From Flavobacterium palustre (lineage in GTDB: Bacteria; Bacteroidota; Bacteroidia; Flavobacteriales; Flavobacteriaceae), in the NCBI RefSeq assembly GCF_014639535.1, contig NZ_BMGA01000003.1, positions 1 through 64,000 on the forward strand: a stretch of DNA of 64,000 nt. Reading direction: 5' to 3'. The notes under the pieces were generated by a model that had not been told where the DNA came from, did no database searches, and saw only the letters and a program-made list of their open reading frames with translations. A program made the translations under genes and the position numbers. Of this stretch, positions 29,510 through 39,029 are shown one piece after another (position 1 is the stretch's first letter; each line of letters begins with the position of its first letter).

Positions 29510-30550
29510 ATGACAACTACAAACAGAAGATTTCCCGCTGAATGGGAAAAACAAGAAGGAATTTTACTTTGTTTTCCGCACAACGGAAACGATTGGCCCG
29601 GAAAATACGAAGCAATCCAATGGGCTTTTGTAGAGTTCATCAAAAAAGTAGCTACTTATGAAAAAGTGTTTTTGGTTGTAATTGATGAAAAACTACAAGC
29701 CAAAGTAAGCGATATGCTCGACAGAGCGAGAGTAAACCTTAAACAAGTTTCATTCATTATCCAAAAAACAAACAGAAGCTGGATGCGTGACTCTGGACCT
29801 ATTGTGGTATATAAGGATGGAAAAAGAGAAGCCTTAAATTTTAACTTCAACGGTTGGGCAAAATACAAAAACTTCCAACTCGACAAACACGTTCCTGCAA
29901 AAGTTGCCGATGCTTTAAATCTTCCGCTAACACAAGTAACATACAAAGGTAAGCCTGTAATTGTAGAAGGCGGCGCGATTGATGTCAATGGACGAGGAAC
30001 TCTATTAACTTCTGAAGAATGTCTGATGCACTCAAGCATCCAGGTACGTAATGCCGGTTTTACCAAAGAAGACTACGAAGCTGTTTTCAAAGAATATTTA
30101 GGTGTGACCAATGTGATTTGGCTGGGCGACGGAATTGAAGGTGACGACACACACGGTCATATTGATGATTTGGCTCGATTTGTAAACGAAGATACGATTG
30201 TAACTATAATAGAAACAGATCCTAATGACGCCAACTACAAACCATTGCAGGACAATTTAAAACGTTTGCAAAATGCTAAACTGGAAGACGGAAAAGCGCC
30301 GATTATTGTGACTTTACCAATGCCGAAACGTTTGGATTTTGAAGATTTGCGTTTACCTGCAAGTTATGCTAATTTCCTTATCTTAAACAATTGTGTTTTA
30401 GTTCCTACATTCAACGATCCTAACGATAGAAAAGCCTTAAATATATTAGCCGAATGTTTCCCTGACAGAGAAATTATCGGCATTAGTGCTATTGATTTAA
30501 TTTGGGGATTTGGAACCTTACATTGTTTAAGTCAACAGATTCCCGAATAA
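29510..30550 (+). CDS. aguA: Agmatine deiminase
   Basis: 346 residues from MTTTNRRFPAEWEKQEG. It converts agmatine to N-carbamoylputrescine and ammonia. Family motifs: AEWEKQEGILLCFPHNGNDW, WMRDSGP, EGGAIDVNGRGTLLTSEECL, DDTHGHIDDLARFV, and the catalytic cysteine in GFGTLHCLSQQ near residue 339. Together with aguB it completes a route from arginine-derived agmatine to putrescine. Confidence 0.94.
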   Translation: MTTTNRRFPAEWEKQEGILLCFPHNGNDWPGKYEAIQWAFVEFIKKVATYEKVFLVVIDEKLQAKVSDMLDRARVNLKQVSFIIQKTNRSWMRDSGPIVVYKDGKREALNFNFNGWAKYKNFQLDKHVPAKVADALNLPLTQVTYKGKPVIVEGGAIDVNGRGTLLTSEECLMHSSIQVRNAGFTKEDYEAVFKEYLGVTNVIWLGDGIEGDDTHGHIDDLARFVNEDTIVTIIETDPNDANYKPLQDNLKRLQNAKLEDGKAPIIVTLPMPKRLDFEDLRLPASYANFLILNNCVLVPTFNDPNDRKALNILAECFPDREIIGISAIDLIWGFGTLHCLSQQIPE

Positions 30551-30797
30551 TATTTTCATTAACCGCAAAGAACATAATACCAACTTTGCGGTTATTTTTT
30601 TCACCACAGATTAACACAGATTTCATAAACATTTTCATTTATGAAAACAACTTATCTGAGCTTCTTATCCTTTCAGAAAGTATAAAACTTATATGGTGAA
30701 AAACATTTAGCCACTGATTATCACAGATTATAAAAAACTTTGCGAATCTTTGCGTTTACTCAGAGAACCTTGGCGGTAAAACTTAAAAAATTTGCGG

Positions 30798-31508
30798 TTA
30801 AATAATGGCTTTATAAAGCATCGCACATAAAATACCGAATCCAAAGCTCAACAAAGTCCCTATCAAAATATATTCAGTCAATCGGACATCTTTGGATTCT
30901 TTTAAATCACCAAATCTGAAAATAGATTTGGCAGCCAATAAAAACCCAATTCCTTCCCAGAAATTAATCATCACAAAAAAGAAAACAAACAACCGTTCTA
31001 AAATCCCTATGTATTTACCGGCATTATTAGTATTTCCGGTATCTGTTTTTATAATTTGCTCGCTCCATTTAGACAACAATACTTTTAAAATAATAGCACT
31101 CACATAAGTCACGGCAACCAAAGCCGTAATCAAAGCTAAACTTTGCTGTGAATACAAACCCGCGATAGCAATTTCGCATGGAAAATAATAAAATACCACC
31201 AAGGCTATCACAGCCAAATGCAACAACTGATCGATAAAAAACCATGATTTTGCCGTTTTCTTTTTTTCTAAATATAATTTGATACAATCAATCCCAAAAT
31301 GACTCAAAGCAATCAAAATTACCGCCGGAAAATATTGTGAACTGAACCGTGTAGTAATAAGCAATAACAGCAAATGCACGCCTACATGACAATACAAATA
31401 TTTAGACCTGACTTTTCTCTTTTTCTTATCGTTGACCCAGGTTGTAGGCTGCAATAAAAAATCACCAATCAAATGAGCCAAAAGCAAACTTAAAAATAAT
31501 ACTACCAT
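30798..31508 (-). CDS. DUF3307 family membrane protein
   Basis: 236 residues, about six transmembrane helices. The conserved N-terminus LLLAHLIGDFLLQPTTWV and the later LSHFGIDCIKLYLE and WFFIDQLLHL are DUF3307 signatures; the His and Asp residues sit at membrane edges. Its start overlaps the end of the satD-like gene by 7 bp, so the two are translationally coupled. These families commonly occur as a pair. Function unknown. Confidence 0.85.
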   Translation of the reverse strand: MVVLFLSLLLAHLIGDFLLQPTTWVNDKKKRKVRSKYLYCHVGVHLLLLLITTRFSSQYFPAVILIALSHFGIDCIKLYLEKKKTAKSWFFIDQLLHLAVIALVVFYYFPCEIAIAGLYSQQSLALITALVAVTYVSAIILKVLLSKWSEQIIKTDTGNTNNAGKYIGILERLFVFFFVMINFWEGIGFLLAAKSIFRFGDLKESKDVRLTEYILIGTLLSFGFGILCAMLYKAII

Positions 31509-32107
31509 TGTTTTTTGATTTGTTGTTTGTAAAATGCAATCATATTTTTTATTTCCTCATAGCCCGCTCTTTTTAGCGAAGCACTTATCGAGCTTTGACT
31601 TTTTCTGTTAAGCACTGTAGCCAATTGGTTTTGATTAATCTCAGGATTTTCAAAAGCTTTTTTAATCACCTCCGCAGATGTACTCGTCCAGTTATCAGCA
31701 ATCATCAGCATAAAAGATAAAATTACTTCAAAAGCAGAATTGAATTCAGCCCAGGGAGTTTGTATGCCTAAGGTTTGTTTTTTCAAACTTTCAAAGCATT
31801 CACCTGAATTAATAAAAGCAGCTCCATTAGATTCGGTCACCTTATCCGCATTATAATCAATACCACCTACACCTATCGCCATCCGTACATCGAGTGCCTT
31901 ATGTTGTTTGACAGTAGCTTTAATCAATAACGCTATCTCAAGTGCGTCTTCGGCCGAAACCAGCAACTGAAAACTGTCTCCCCGATAAATCTCCCAATCT
32001 TTGGGTTCGCTGCCATAACTGTTTAAAACAACCTTTAAATCAGCCAGCCATACTGCTGAAGCTAGTTTTCGGGAATGCATAATATCTCCTGTAATTACTG
32101 CTTTCAT
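31502..32107 (-). CDS. SatD family protein
   Basis: 201 residues from MKAVITGDIMHSRKL; nine codons of open frame upstream are not typical of the family. The N-terminal part has a nucleotidyl-cyclase-like alpha-beta look (EIYRGDSFQLLVSAEDALEI, VRMAIGVGGIDYN). The C-terminal ~60 residues look like a helix-turn-helix (NPEINQNQLATVLNRKSQSS). It heads a two-gene operon with DUF3307 and has three palindromes directly upstream, so it may be an autoregulator. That role is inferred. Confidence 0.8.
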   Translation of the reverse strand: MKAVITGDIMHSRKLASAVWLADLKVVLNSYGSEPKDWEIYRGDSFQLLVSAEDALEIALLIKATVKQHKALDVRMAIGVGGIDYNADKVTESNGAAFINSGECFESLKKQTLGIQTPWAEFNSAFEVILSFMLMIADNWTSTSAEVIKKAFENPEINQNQLATVLNRKSQSSISASLKRAGYEEIKNMIAFYKQQIKKQW

Positions 32108-32124
32108 AATTTTTGATTTTAACG

Positions 32125-32216
32125 CAAGATACAAAAATTATCGTTAAATTAAGCGATAATTAAAAATATCGTTAAATTAAGCGATAATAAATATTATCGT
32201 CAAATAAAGCGATAAT
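32125..32216 (-). promoter_or_regulatory. satD promoter with three phased 24-bp palindromes (candidate operator array)
   Basis: Three copies of ATTATCG-N10-CGATAAT occur at 32137-32160, 32165-32188 (first base pair degenerate: AATATCG) and 32193-32216, exactly 28 bp apart. The N10 spacer is nearly conserved too (TTAAATTAAG in copies 1 and 2). A minus-strand -7-like TATCTTG lies at 32131-32125, 18 bp before the satD ATG, so the array covers the -33 region and beyond. The spacing, symmetry and position fit cooperative repressor or activator binding. Confidence 0.8.
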
Positions 32217-32359
32217 AAAACCAAAATTTGCATTTTCAGAATTCCCAATTATAAACTATCTTCGTTTTCAAAATTGAAAGATGAAAGATTGAAAGATTTT
32301 ACAGAAGTAATTGCTACTAATAAAATCTGAAATCATTAATCTAAAATCTAAAATCCTAA

Positions 32360-34471
32360 ATGTCTTCTAACAATCTCCTACTTACTCCTATCGAATACTT
32401 AAAAGGCGTTGGTCCCAGCCGGGGCGAATTGCTTCGAAAGGAATTGGGGATTCATAAATATGCTGATTTACTCAATTTTTACCCAAATCGTTACATCGAC
32501 CGAACACGTTATTACAAAATCAACGAGTTGCAAAACAATATTGCCGAAGTACAAATCATCGGGAAAATTATCAATATCAAAACAGTAGAATTTGCCAAAG
32601 GCAGAAAACGTCTTGTTGCTACTTTTACAGATGATACAGGTCAAATGGAACTAGTATGGTTTCAGGGACACAAATGGATTCGGGAATCTTTGAAATTAAA
32701 TCAAATCACAGTAATTTTTGGAAAATGTACTTCATTTAACGGCATGTACAATATGGCGCATCCCGAAATCGAATTGCTGAGCGAACACGAACAAAGTTTG
32801 CGTTCGGCTATGCAGGCCGTATATCCTTCGACTGAAACCCTGACCAACCGAGGGATTTCAAATAGAGTGATTAACAAAATGATGCAGCAATTGTTTTTGG
32901 AAACACAGGCTTTGTTTACAGAAACTTTACCTGATTATTTAACTCAGGAGTTAAAATTGATTCCCAAGAACGCTGCCCTATTCAACATCCATTTTCCTAA
33001 AAGTGCCGATGCTTTGAGGAAAGCCCAATTTCGATTAAAATTTGAAGAATTGTTTTTCATTCAGATACAACTGATTATGAAAAACCTGATTCAGAAACAT
33101 AAAATAAAAGGACATCCGTTTACCAAGGTAGGTCAATTTTTCAACGAATTTTACCAAAATCATCTGCCTTTTGAATTGACCAATGCTCAAAAAAGAGTGA
33201 TTAAAGAAATCCGAACCGATATGGGAAGCAATGCCCAAATGAACCGTTTACTGCAAGGTGATGTAGGTTCCGGAAAAACCATTGTGGCCTTTATGAGTAT
33301 GCTTTTGGCAATGGATAATGGATTTCAGGCTTGTCTGATGGCTCCAACAGAAATTCTGGCCAACCAACATTTTTTAGGGCTTTCGGAATTAGCAAACAAA
33401 CTTAACATCAACATCCGAATCCTTACGGGTTCAACCAAAACTTCCGATAGAAAAATTATTCACGAAGAACTGGAAAACGGAACTTTACAAATTCTTATTG
33501 GCACTCATGCCCTACTGGAAGACAAGGTAAAATTCCATAGTTTAGGCTTGGCAATTATAGATGAGCAACATCGTTTTGGGGTAGAGCAACGTTCTAAACT
33601 GTGGAAAAAAAATGATATTCCTCCACATATTTTAGTAATGACTGCCACTCCTATTCCACGAACTTTAGCAATGAGTTTGTATGGTGATTTAGATATTTCG
33701 GTTATTGACGAATTGCCTCCCGGACGAAAACCCATTCAAACCGTGCATCGTTATGACAGCAACCGATTGAAAATCTGGAAATTTATTCGGGACGAAATTG
33801 CTTTAGGTCGCCAAATTTACATTGTTTATCCATTGATTCAGGAATCAGAAAAAATGGATTACAAAGATTTAATGGACGGCTACGAAAGCATTTCAAGAGA
33901 TTTCCCTCTGCCGCAATACGCCGTTTCTATTGTTCATGGCAAAATGAAACCAGCAGATAAAGATGCCGAAATGAAACGCTTTTCCGAGGGAAAAACCAAT
34001 ATTATGGTAGCCACTACGGTAATTGAAGTGGGTGTCAATGTTCCTAATGCTTCGGTGATGATTATCGAAAGTGCTGAACGTTTTGGTCTTTCGCAACTAC
34101 ACCAATTGCGTGGTCGCGTAGGTCGTGGTGCAGAGCAAAGTTATTGTATTTTGATTACCAGCCACAAATTGAGTTCAGACAGTAAAACCCGAATGGAAAC
34201 GATGGTACGCACCAATGATGGTTTTGAAATTGCCGAAGTTGATTTAAAACTACGCGGTCCCGGAAACCTGATGGGAACCCAACAAAGTGGTGTATTAAAT
34301 CTTCAAATTGCAGATATCGTTAAAGACCGCGAAATACTATCACTCGCCCGTGCACATGCCTTGAAAATCCTTTCTGACGATGCACCGCTACAAAAACCGG
34401 AACATGCCGTTTTAAGAGCTGTGTATATGGAATTGACTAAGAAAAAAAATATTTGGAATTACATTAGTTAA
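32360..34471 (+). CDS. recG: ATP-dependent DNA helicase RecG
   Basis: 703 residues, close to the family norm. The N-terminal wedge/OB part includes YLKGVGPSRGELLRKELGI and YADLLNFYPNRYIDR. Helicase motifs: Walker A LLQGDVGSGKT, DEQH box AIIDEQHRFGVEQR, TATPIPRTLAMSLYGDLD, and the C-terminal LHQLRGRVGRG plus TRMETMVRTNDGFEIAEVDLK (split for display). RecG remodels stalled forks and Holliday junctions. No close operon partner. Confidence 0.96.
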   Translation: MSSNNLLLTPIEYLKGVGPSRGELLRKELGIHKYADLLNFYPNRYIDRTRYYKINELQNNIAEVQIIGKIINIKTVEFAKGRKRLVATFTDDTGQMELVWFQGHKWIRESLKLNQITVIFGKCTSFNGMYNMAHPEIELLSEHEQSLRSAMQAVYPSTETLTNRGISNRVINKMMQQLFLETQALFTETLPDYLTQELKLIPKNAALFNIHFPKSADALRKAQFRLKFEELFFIQIQLIMKNLIQKHKIKGHPFTKVGQFFNEFYQNHLPFELTNAQKRVIKEIRTDMGSNAQMNRLLQGDVGSGKTIVAFMSMLLAMDNGFQACLMAPTEILANQHFLGLSELANKLNINIRILTGSTKTSDRKIIHEELENGTLQILIGTHALLEDKVKFHSLGLAIIDEQHRFGVEQRSKLWKKNDIPPHILVMTATPIPRTLAMSLYGDLDISVIDELPPGRKPIQTVHRYDSNRLKIWKFIRDEIALGRQIYIVYPLIQESEKMDYKDLMDGYESISRDFPLPQYAVSIVHGKMKPADKDAEMKRFSEGKTNIMVATTVIEVGVNVPNASVMIIESAERFGLSQLHQLRGRVGRGAEQSYCILITSHKLSSDSKTRMETMVRTNDGFEIAEVDLKLRGPGNLMGTQQSGVLNLQIADIVKDREILSLARAHALKILSDDAPLQKPEHAVLRAVYMELTKKKNIWNYIS

Positions 34472-34725
34472 AAAACTAATAACAAACAACTTACTTACCA
34501 CAATACAAAACAGCGACAGTTTTTTTTAGTAATTTTAAAAAAAGAAATAAACCTTTCTTTAAAATCAAGGTCATATTTAATTACACTAATAAAAAACACG
34601 CTTTCTACTTGTTAAATTTTATTTAAAATAAAATTGTTGTACCTACAAGTATCAAATTTACTTTTAACTTGCAAAGTCTAAAGATGTTCCTAAAAAAGGC
34701 TTTTCGACCATAAATCTACTTAAAT

Positions 34726-35787
34726 ATGAAAATTAAAAACATCGTTTACGCTTTATTGATTATCGGATTAGGTTCTTTCATTACGTATCGGGTAATGGAA
34801 AACAAAAGTGATTCTGAAAACAACAAAGACAAATCGGATAAAAAAAATCCAATTGCAGTAAATGGAATTGTCATAAAACCAGAGGTTTTTAACAGCAATC
34901 TCTCTTTGTCCGGTTCAATTGAGGCTAATGAACAAGTAGAAATTCGCTCAGAAGTTTCCGGTATTGTAGAAAGTATTCATTTCAAAGAAGGCAGCAACGT
35001 AAGCAAAGGACAATTGCTTTTTAAAGTCAATGATAGCGAATTAAAAGCACAGCTCAGTCAGGCAACAACTAAAGAAAAATTAGCCGCAGAAAATGAACGA
35101 AGAGCCCAACTTTTACTGCAAAAAGAAGCTATTAGTCAGGAAGAATACGATATTGCCAGAGCTGAATATGCTTCAACCAAAGCTCAAAGTCAGTTAATCA
35201 AAGCTCAAATTGCCAAAACTTCGGTAAGAGCACCCTTTTCGGGAAAAATCGGACTGCGTTCCATTTCTCCGGGAACTTACATCACTCCTACTGTTTTGGT
35301 TGCCAAATTAGTCAATATCGAAAAGGTAAAAATCAGCTTTTCAATACCTGAAAAATATGCTGCTCAGGTAAAAATAGGAACCCTAATCGATATCATGGTT
35401 TCGGGAACAGCCAAACCATATACCGCAAAAATATACGCCATAGAACCCGAAGTAGAAATTACAACTCGAACCTTAAAAATTCGTGCTATTGCAGATAACA
35501 CCGATGGAAAACTGTTTCCCGGAACATTTGCTGATGTAAAATTGCCTTTAAACACCATTAATGATGCGATTGTAATTCCTACCGAAGCTATTGTTCCCGT
35601 ACAAGAGGGAAAAAAAGTTTTTATTTCGAATATGGGAAAAGCCAAAGAAGTAATGGTAGAAGCGACCACCAGAACTGATGCTTCAATCCTGATTCTTTCC
35701 GGATTAAATGCTGGAGATACTCTCATAACCAGCGGTGTAATGTCGTTAAAAAATGATGCCCCAATAAAAGTGATCGTTCAAAAATAA
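34726..35787 (+). CDS. RND efflux periplasmic adaptor (membrane fusion protein)
   Basis: 353 residues. N-terminal membrane anchor (VYALLIIGLGSFITYRV), no lipobox. Beta-barrel, lipoyl halves (SGSIEANEQVEIRSEVSGIV and KTSVRAPFSGKIGLRSISPG) and a short coiled-coil hairpin (~95-165) are in the usual order. It joins the inner-membrane pump and the TolC-like duct encoded downstream. The short hairpin is typical of MdtA/AcrA-type drug adaptors. First gene of the tripartite operon. Confidence 0.92.
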   Translation: MKIKNIVYALLIIGLGSFITYRVMENKSDSENNKDKSDKKNPIAVNGIVIKPEVFNSNLSLSGSIEANEQVEIRSEVSGIVESIHFKEGSNVSKGQLLFKVNDSELKAQLSQATTKEKLAAENERRAQLLLQKEAISQEEYDIARAEYASTKAQSQLIKAQIAKTSVRAPFSGKIGLRSISPGTYITPTVLVAKLVNIEKVKISFSIPEKYAAQVKIGTLIDIMVSGTAKPYTAKIYAIEPEVEITTRTLKIRAIADNTDGKLFPGTFADVKLPLNTINDAIVIPTEAIVPVQEGKKVFISNMGKAKEVMVEATTRTDASILILSGLNAGDTLITSGVMSLKNDAPIKVIVQK

Positions 35788-35860
35788 AGGTTTTGAATTA
35801 TGGGTTTTGAGTTTTCAAAATCGAAAATCTGAAGTCTAAAATCAAAAATCTGCCATCACA

Positions 35861-38800
35861 ATGAGTTTATCCACCACCAGCATAAGAAGACCTGTTTTAA
35901 CCATAGTACTAAACCTTTTAATTATATTGTTTGGTATAATAGGCTATACTTTTTTAGGAGTTCGTGAATTTCCATCAATTGATCCGGCTCAGGTTTCTAT
36001 TCGTACCAATTATACAGGAGCCAATTCGGATATTATTGAATCCCAAATTACCGAACCACTTGAAAAAGCGGTCAATTCAATTGACGGTATCCGAAACATT
36101 ACTTCTTCCAGTAATCAGGGAAGCAGTATTATTACCATTGAATTTAATTTAGACAAAGACCTTGAAAGCGCTGCCAATGATGTGCGTGACAAAGTCTCTC
36201 AGGCCGTTAGGAATTTACCAAAAGACATCGACGCTCCTCCGGTAGTTTCTAAAGCTGATGCCGATAGTGAGTCTATCATTTCTATGACGCTTCAAAGTGA
36301 CCGCAGAAATTCATTAGAATTAAGCGATTATGCCGAAAATGTCATTTCACAACGATTAGAAACGATTCCGGGAGTTAGCGGCGTTCAAATTTGGGGACAA
36401 AAACGCTATGCCATGCGTTTGTGGATTGACCCCGTAAAATTAGCCGCTTATGGCTGTACTGTTGCCGAAGTTCGCGATGCCTTAAATGCACAAAACGTAG
36501 AACTGCCTTCCGGAAAATTAACAGGAAACAATACCGAATTAGCGGTAAAAACAATTGGAAACCTTTCCAGTGCCGAAGAATTCAATAACATTATTATTAA
36601 AACTGATGGAGATAAAATTGTTCGTTTTAGTGATATAGGAAACGCCAGTCTGGGTGCCGAAAATATCGAAACCCAAATGACACAATCAGGACTACCAATG
36701 ATTGGTATGGCTATTGTTCCTATGCCGGGAGCCAATTATTTAGATATTTCTGAAGAATTTTATAAAAAATACGAAGCCTTAAAAAAAGATTTACCTGAAG
36801 ATATCCAACTCAACATTGCATTGGACAACACCGCTTTTGTCAAAAAATCAGTACTGGAAGTTGCCGAAACATTAGGGATTTCGATTATTCTGGTTATCAT
36901 AATAATCTACTTATTTTTTAGAGACTGGGCCATTGCATTCAGACCTTTAATTGACATTCCGGTTTCGTTGATTGCTACCTTTTTTATCATGTGGCTTTTC
37001 GGTTTTTCAATAAACGTACTGACACTTTTAGCCATTGTTTTGGCCACCGGACTTGTAGTTGATGACGGAATTGTAGTTACCGAAAACATTTTCAAAAAAG
37101 TCGAAGAAGGCATGTCGCCTATCGAAGCTGCGATAAAGGGTTCTAACGAAATTTTCTATGCGGTAATTTCAATTTCAGTCACCCTGGCGGCGGTTTTTTT
37201 ACCTGTTATTTTCTTAGAAGGATTCGTAGGGCGGCTTTTCCGGGAATTTGGTGTTGTTATTGGTGCTGCGGTACTAATATCGGCTTTTGTGGCTTTGACT
37301 TTAACGCCAATGCTAAATGCATATTTAATGAAAGGCGGCGAACAAAAAAAATCCAATTTTTATATTAAAACCGAACCTTTTTTCGAAAAATTAAATAGCG
37401 GTTATACTAATTCGTTAAAAGCTTTTATGGATAAAAAATGGATTAGCTTTCCCATTTTGATTAGCTGTTTTGGAATCATTTATTTATTCTACACTTTACT
37501 GCCAAAAGAAACGGCACCTTATGATGATCGTAGTTCGGTAACCATGCGTATGACCACTCCTGAAGGTGCTACTTATGAATACACCGATCGTTTTATGCAG
37601 GAAATTTCAAAATTAGTTGATGATTCTATTCCGGAGAAAAAAGTAAGTTTAGTCATTACATCTCCCGGATTTAGTTCGGCTTCAATTAATAGTGGATTTA
37701 TCAGACTCACCCTGAAAGATGTCAGCGAAAGAGAAGCTTCTCAAAAAGATATTGCCGATAAATTATCCAAATGGACTAAACAATATCCTAATGCTAAAAC
37801 ATCGGTTATTCAACAGCCAACAATTGCCGTAAACAGACGTGGTGGTTTACCAATTCAATATATTATTCAGGCTCCAACATTCGAAAAACTGCGTGAAAAA
37901 ATTCCGGTTTTTATGGAAGAAGTGGGAAAAAGTGATGTTTTTTCAATTACCGATGTCAATTTAAAATTCGACAAACCCGAAATCAATGTAACTATCGACC
38001 GTAACAAAGCCGAAAGTTTAGGTATTTCGATACTTGATATTGCCCAAACATTACAACTTTCCTTAAGCGGGCAACGTTTTGGTTATTTTATTAAAAACGG
38101 CAAACAGTATCAGGTTATTGGTCAATTTGATCAAAAAGACCGTTCGAAACCGCTGGATTTGACTTCTATATTTGTTAAAAACAACAAAGGCGAATTGATT
38201 CAGATGGACAATGTGGTCAGTGTGGAAGAACAAAGTAATCCGCCGCAATTGTATCACAACAATCGCTACATGTCGGCAACGGTTTCAGCCGGTCTCGCTC
38301 CGGGCAAAAGTATCAGCGACGGAATTGATGCCATGAACGAAATAAAAGCCAAAGTACTTGATGATAGCTTCACCACTGATTTAGGTGGAGAATCCAGAGA
38401 TTTTGTCGAAAGTAGCTCGAATACCTCTTTCGCTTTCGGACTCGCTTTATTATTAATTTTCCTGATTTTAGCAGCTCAATTTGAAAGTTTTGTTGATCCT
38501 TTCATCATCATTCTTACCGTACCAATGGCAGTTGCGGGAGCTTTATTTTCATTATGGTTATTTGACCAAACCTGGAATATTTTTAGCCAGATTGGAACGG
38601 TAATGCTTATTGGATTAGTAACCAAAAACGGTATTTTAATTGTTGAATTTGCCAATCAATTGCGCGAACAGGGAAAATCAAAATACGATGCTATTATGGA
38701 AGCTTCCGAAGCTCGTTTAAGACCTATTTTAATGACCAGTTTAGCCATTGCCCTGGGAGCTTTACCTATCGCATTATCGCTGGGGGCGGCTTCTACCAGC

Positions 38801-38965
38801 AGAATTGGAATGGGAGTTGTAATTGTAGGGGGAACTATTTTTTCTTTAATACTAACTTTATTTATTATTCCGGCGCTTTATTATATGTGGTCCAGAGCTA
38901 AGAAACATTATCCTGAATTTGACCGTATTGACGAATATGAAAAAGCAAGTAAATCGCAGATTTAA
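35861..38965 (+). CDS. RND efflux inner-membrane pump (AcrB/MdtB type)
   Basis: 1034 residues, HAE-1 length. Twelve transmembrane segments around two large periplasmic loops. Proton-relay Asps are in TGLVVDDGIVVTENIFKKVE. Other hallmarks: VREFPSIDPAQVSIRTNY, TFSIN-type FGFSINVLTLLAIVLA, and the second-half ALSLGAASTSRIGMGVVIVGG. Uses proton motive force to export drugs or other amphiphiles. The gene lies 73 bp after the adaptor; substrate not predictable. Confidence 0.94.
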   Translation: MSLSTTSIRRPVLTIVLNLLIILFGIIGYTFLGVREFPSIDPAQVSIRTNYTGANSDIIESQITEPLEKAVNSIDGIRNITSSSNQGSSIITIEFNLDKDLESAANDVRDKVSQAVRNLPKDIDAPPVVSKADADSESIISMTLQSDRRNSLELSDYAENVISQRLETIPGVSGVQIWGQKRYAMRLWIDPVKLAAYGCTVAEVRDALNAQNVELPSGKLTGNNTELAVKTIGNLSSAEEFNNIIIKTDGDKIVRFSDIGNASLGAENIETQMTQSGLPMIGMAIVPMPGANYLDISEEFYKKYEALKKDLPEDIQLNIALDNTAFVKKSVLEVAETLGISIILVIIIIYLFFRDWAIAFRPLIDIPVSLIATFFIMWLFGFSINVLTLLAIVLATGLVVDDGIVVTENIFKKVEEGMSPIEAAIKGSNEIFYAVISISVTLAAVFLPVIFLEGFVGRLFREFGVVIGAAVLISAFVALTLTPMLNAYLMKGGEQKKSNFYIKTEPFFEKLNSGYTNSLKAFMDKKWISFPILISCFGIIYLFYTLLPKETAPYDDRSSVTMRMTTPEGATYEYTDRFMQEISKLVDDSIPEKKVSLVITSPGFSSASINSGFIRLTLKDVSEREASQKDIADKLSKWTKQYPNAKTSVIQQPTIAVNRRGGLPIQYIIQAPTFEKLREKIPVFMEEVGKSDVFSITDVNLKFDKPEINVTIDRNKAESLGISILDIAQTLQLSLSGQRFGYFIKNGKQYQVIGQFDQKDRSKPLDLTSIFVKNNKGELIQMDNVVSVEEQSNPPQLYHNNRYMSATVSAGLAPGKSISDGIDAMNEIKAKVLDDSFTTDLGGESRDFVESSSNTSFAFGLALLLIFLILAAQFESFVDPFIIILTVPMAVAGALFSLWLFDQTWNIFSQIGTVMLIGLVTKNGILIVEFANQLREQGKSKYDAIMEASEARLRPILMTSLAIALGALPIALSLGAASTSRIGMGVVIVGGTIFSLILTLFIIPALYYMWSRAKKHYPEFDRIDEYEKASKSQI

Positions 38966-39029
38966 TTTAACAAACCGATAGCTTTAAAAAGCTTTGGAGT
39001 TAAAAAATAATTTATAGCAACCATTTTCT

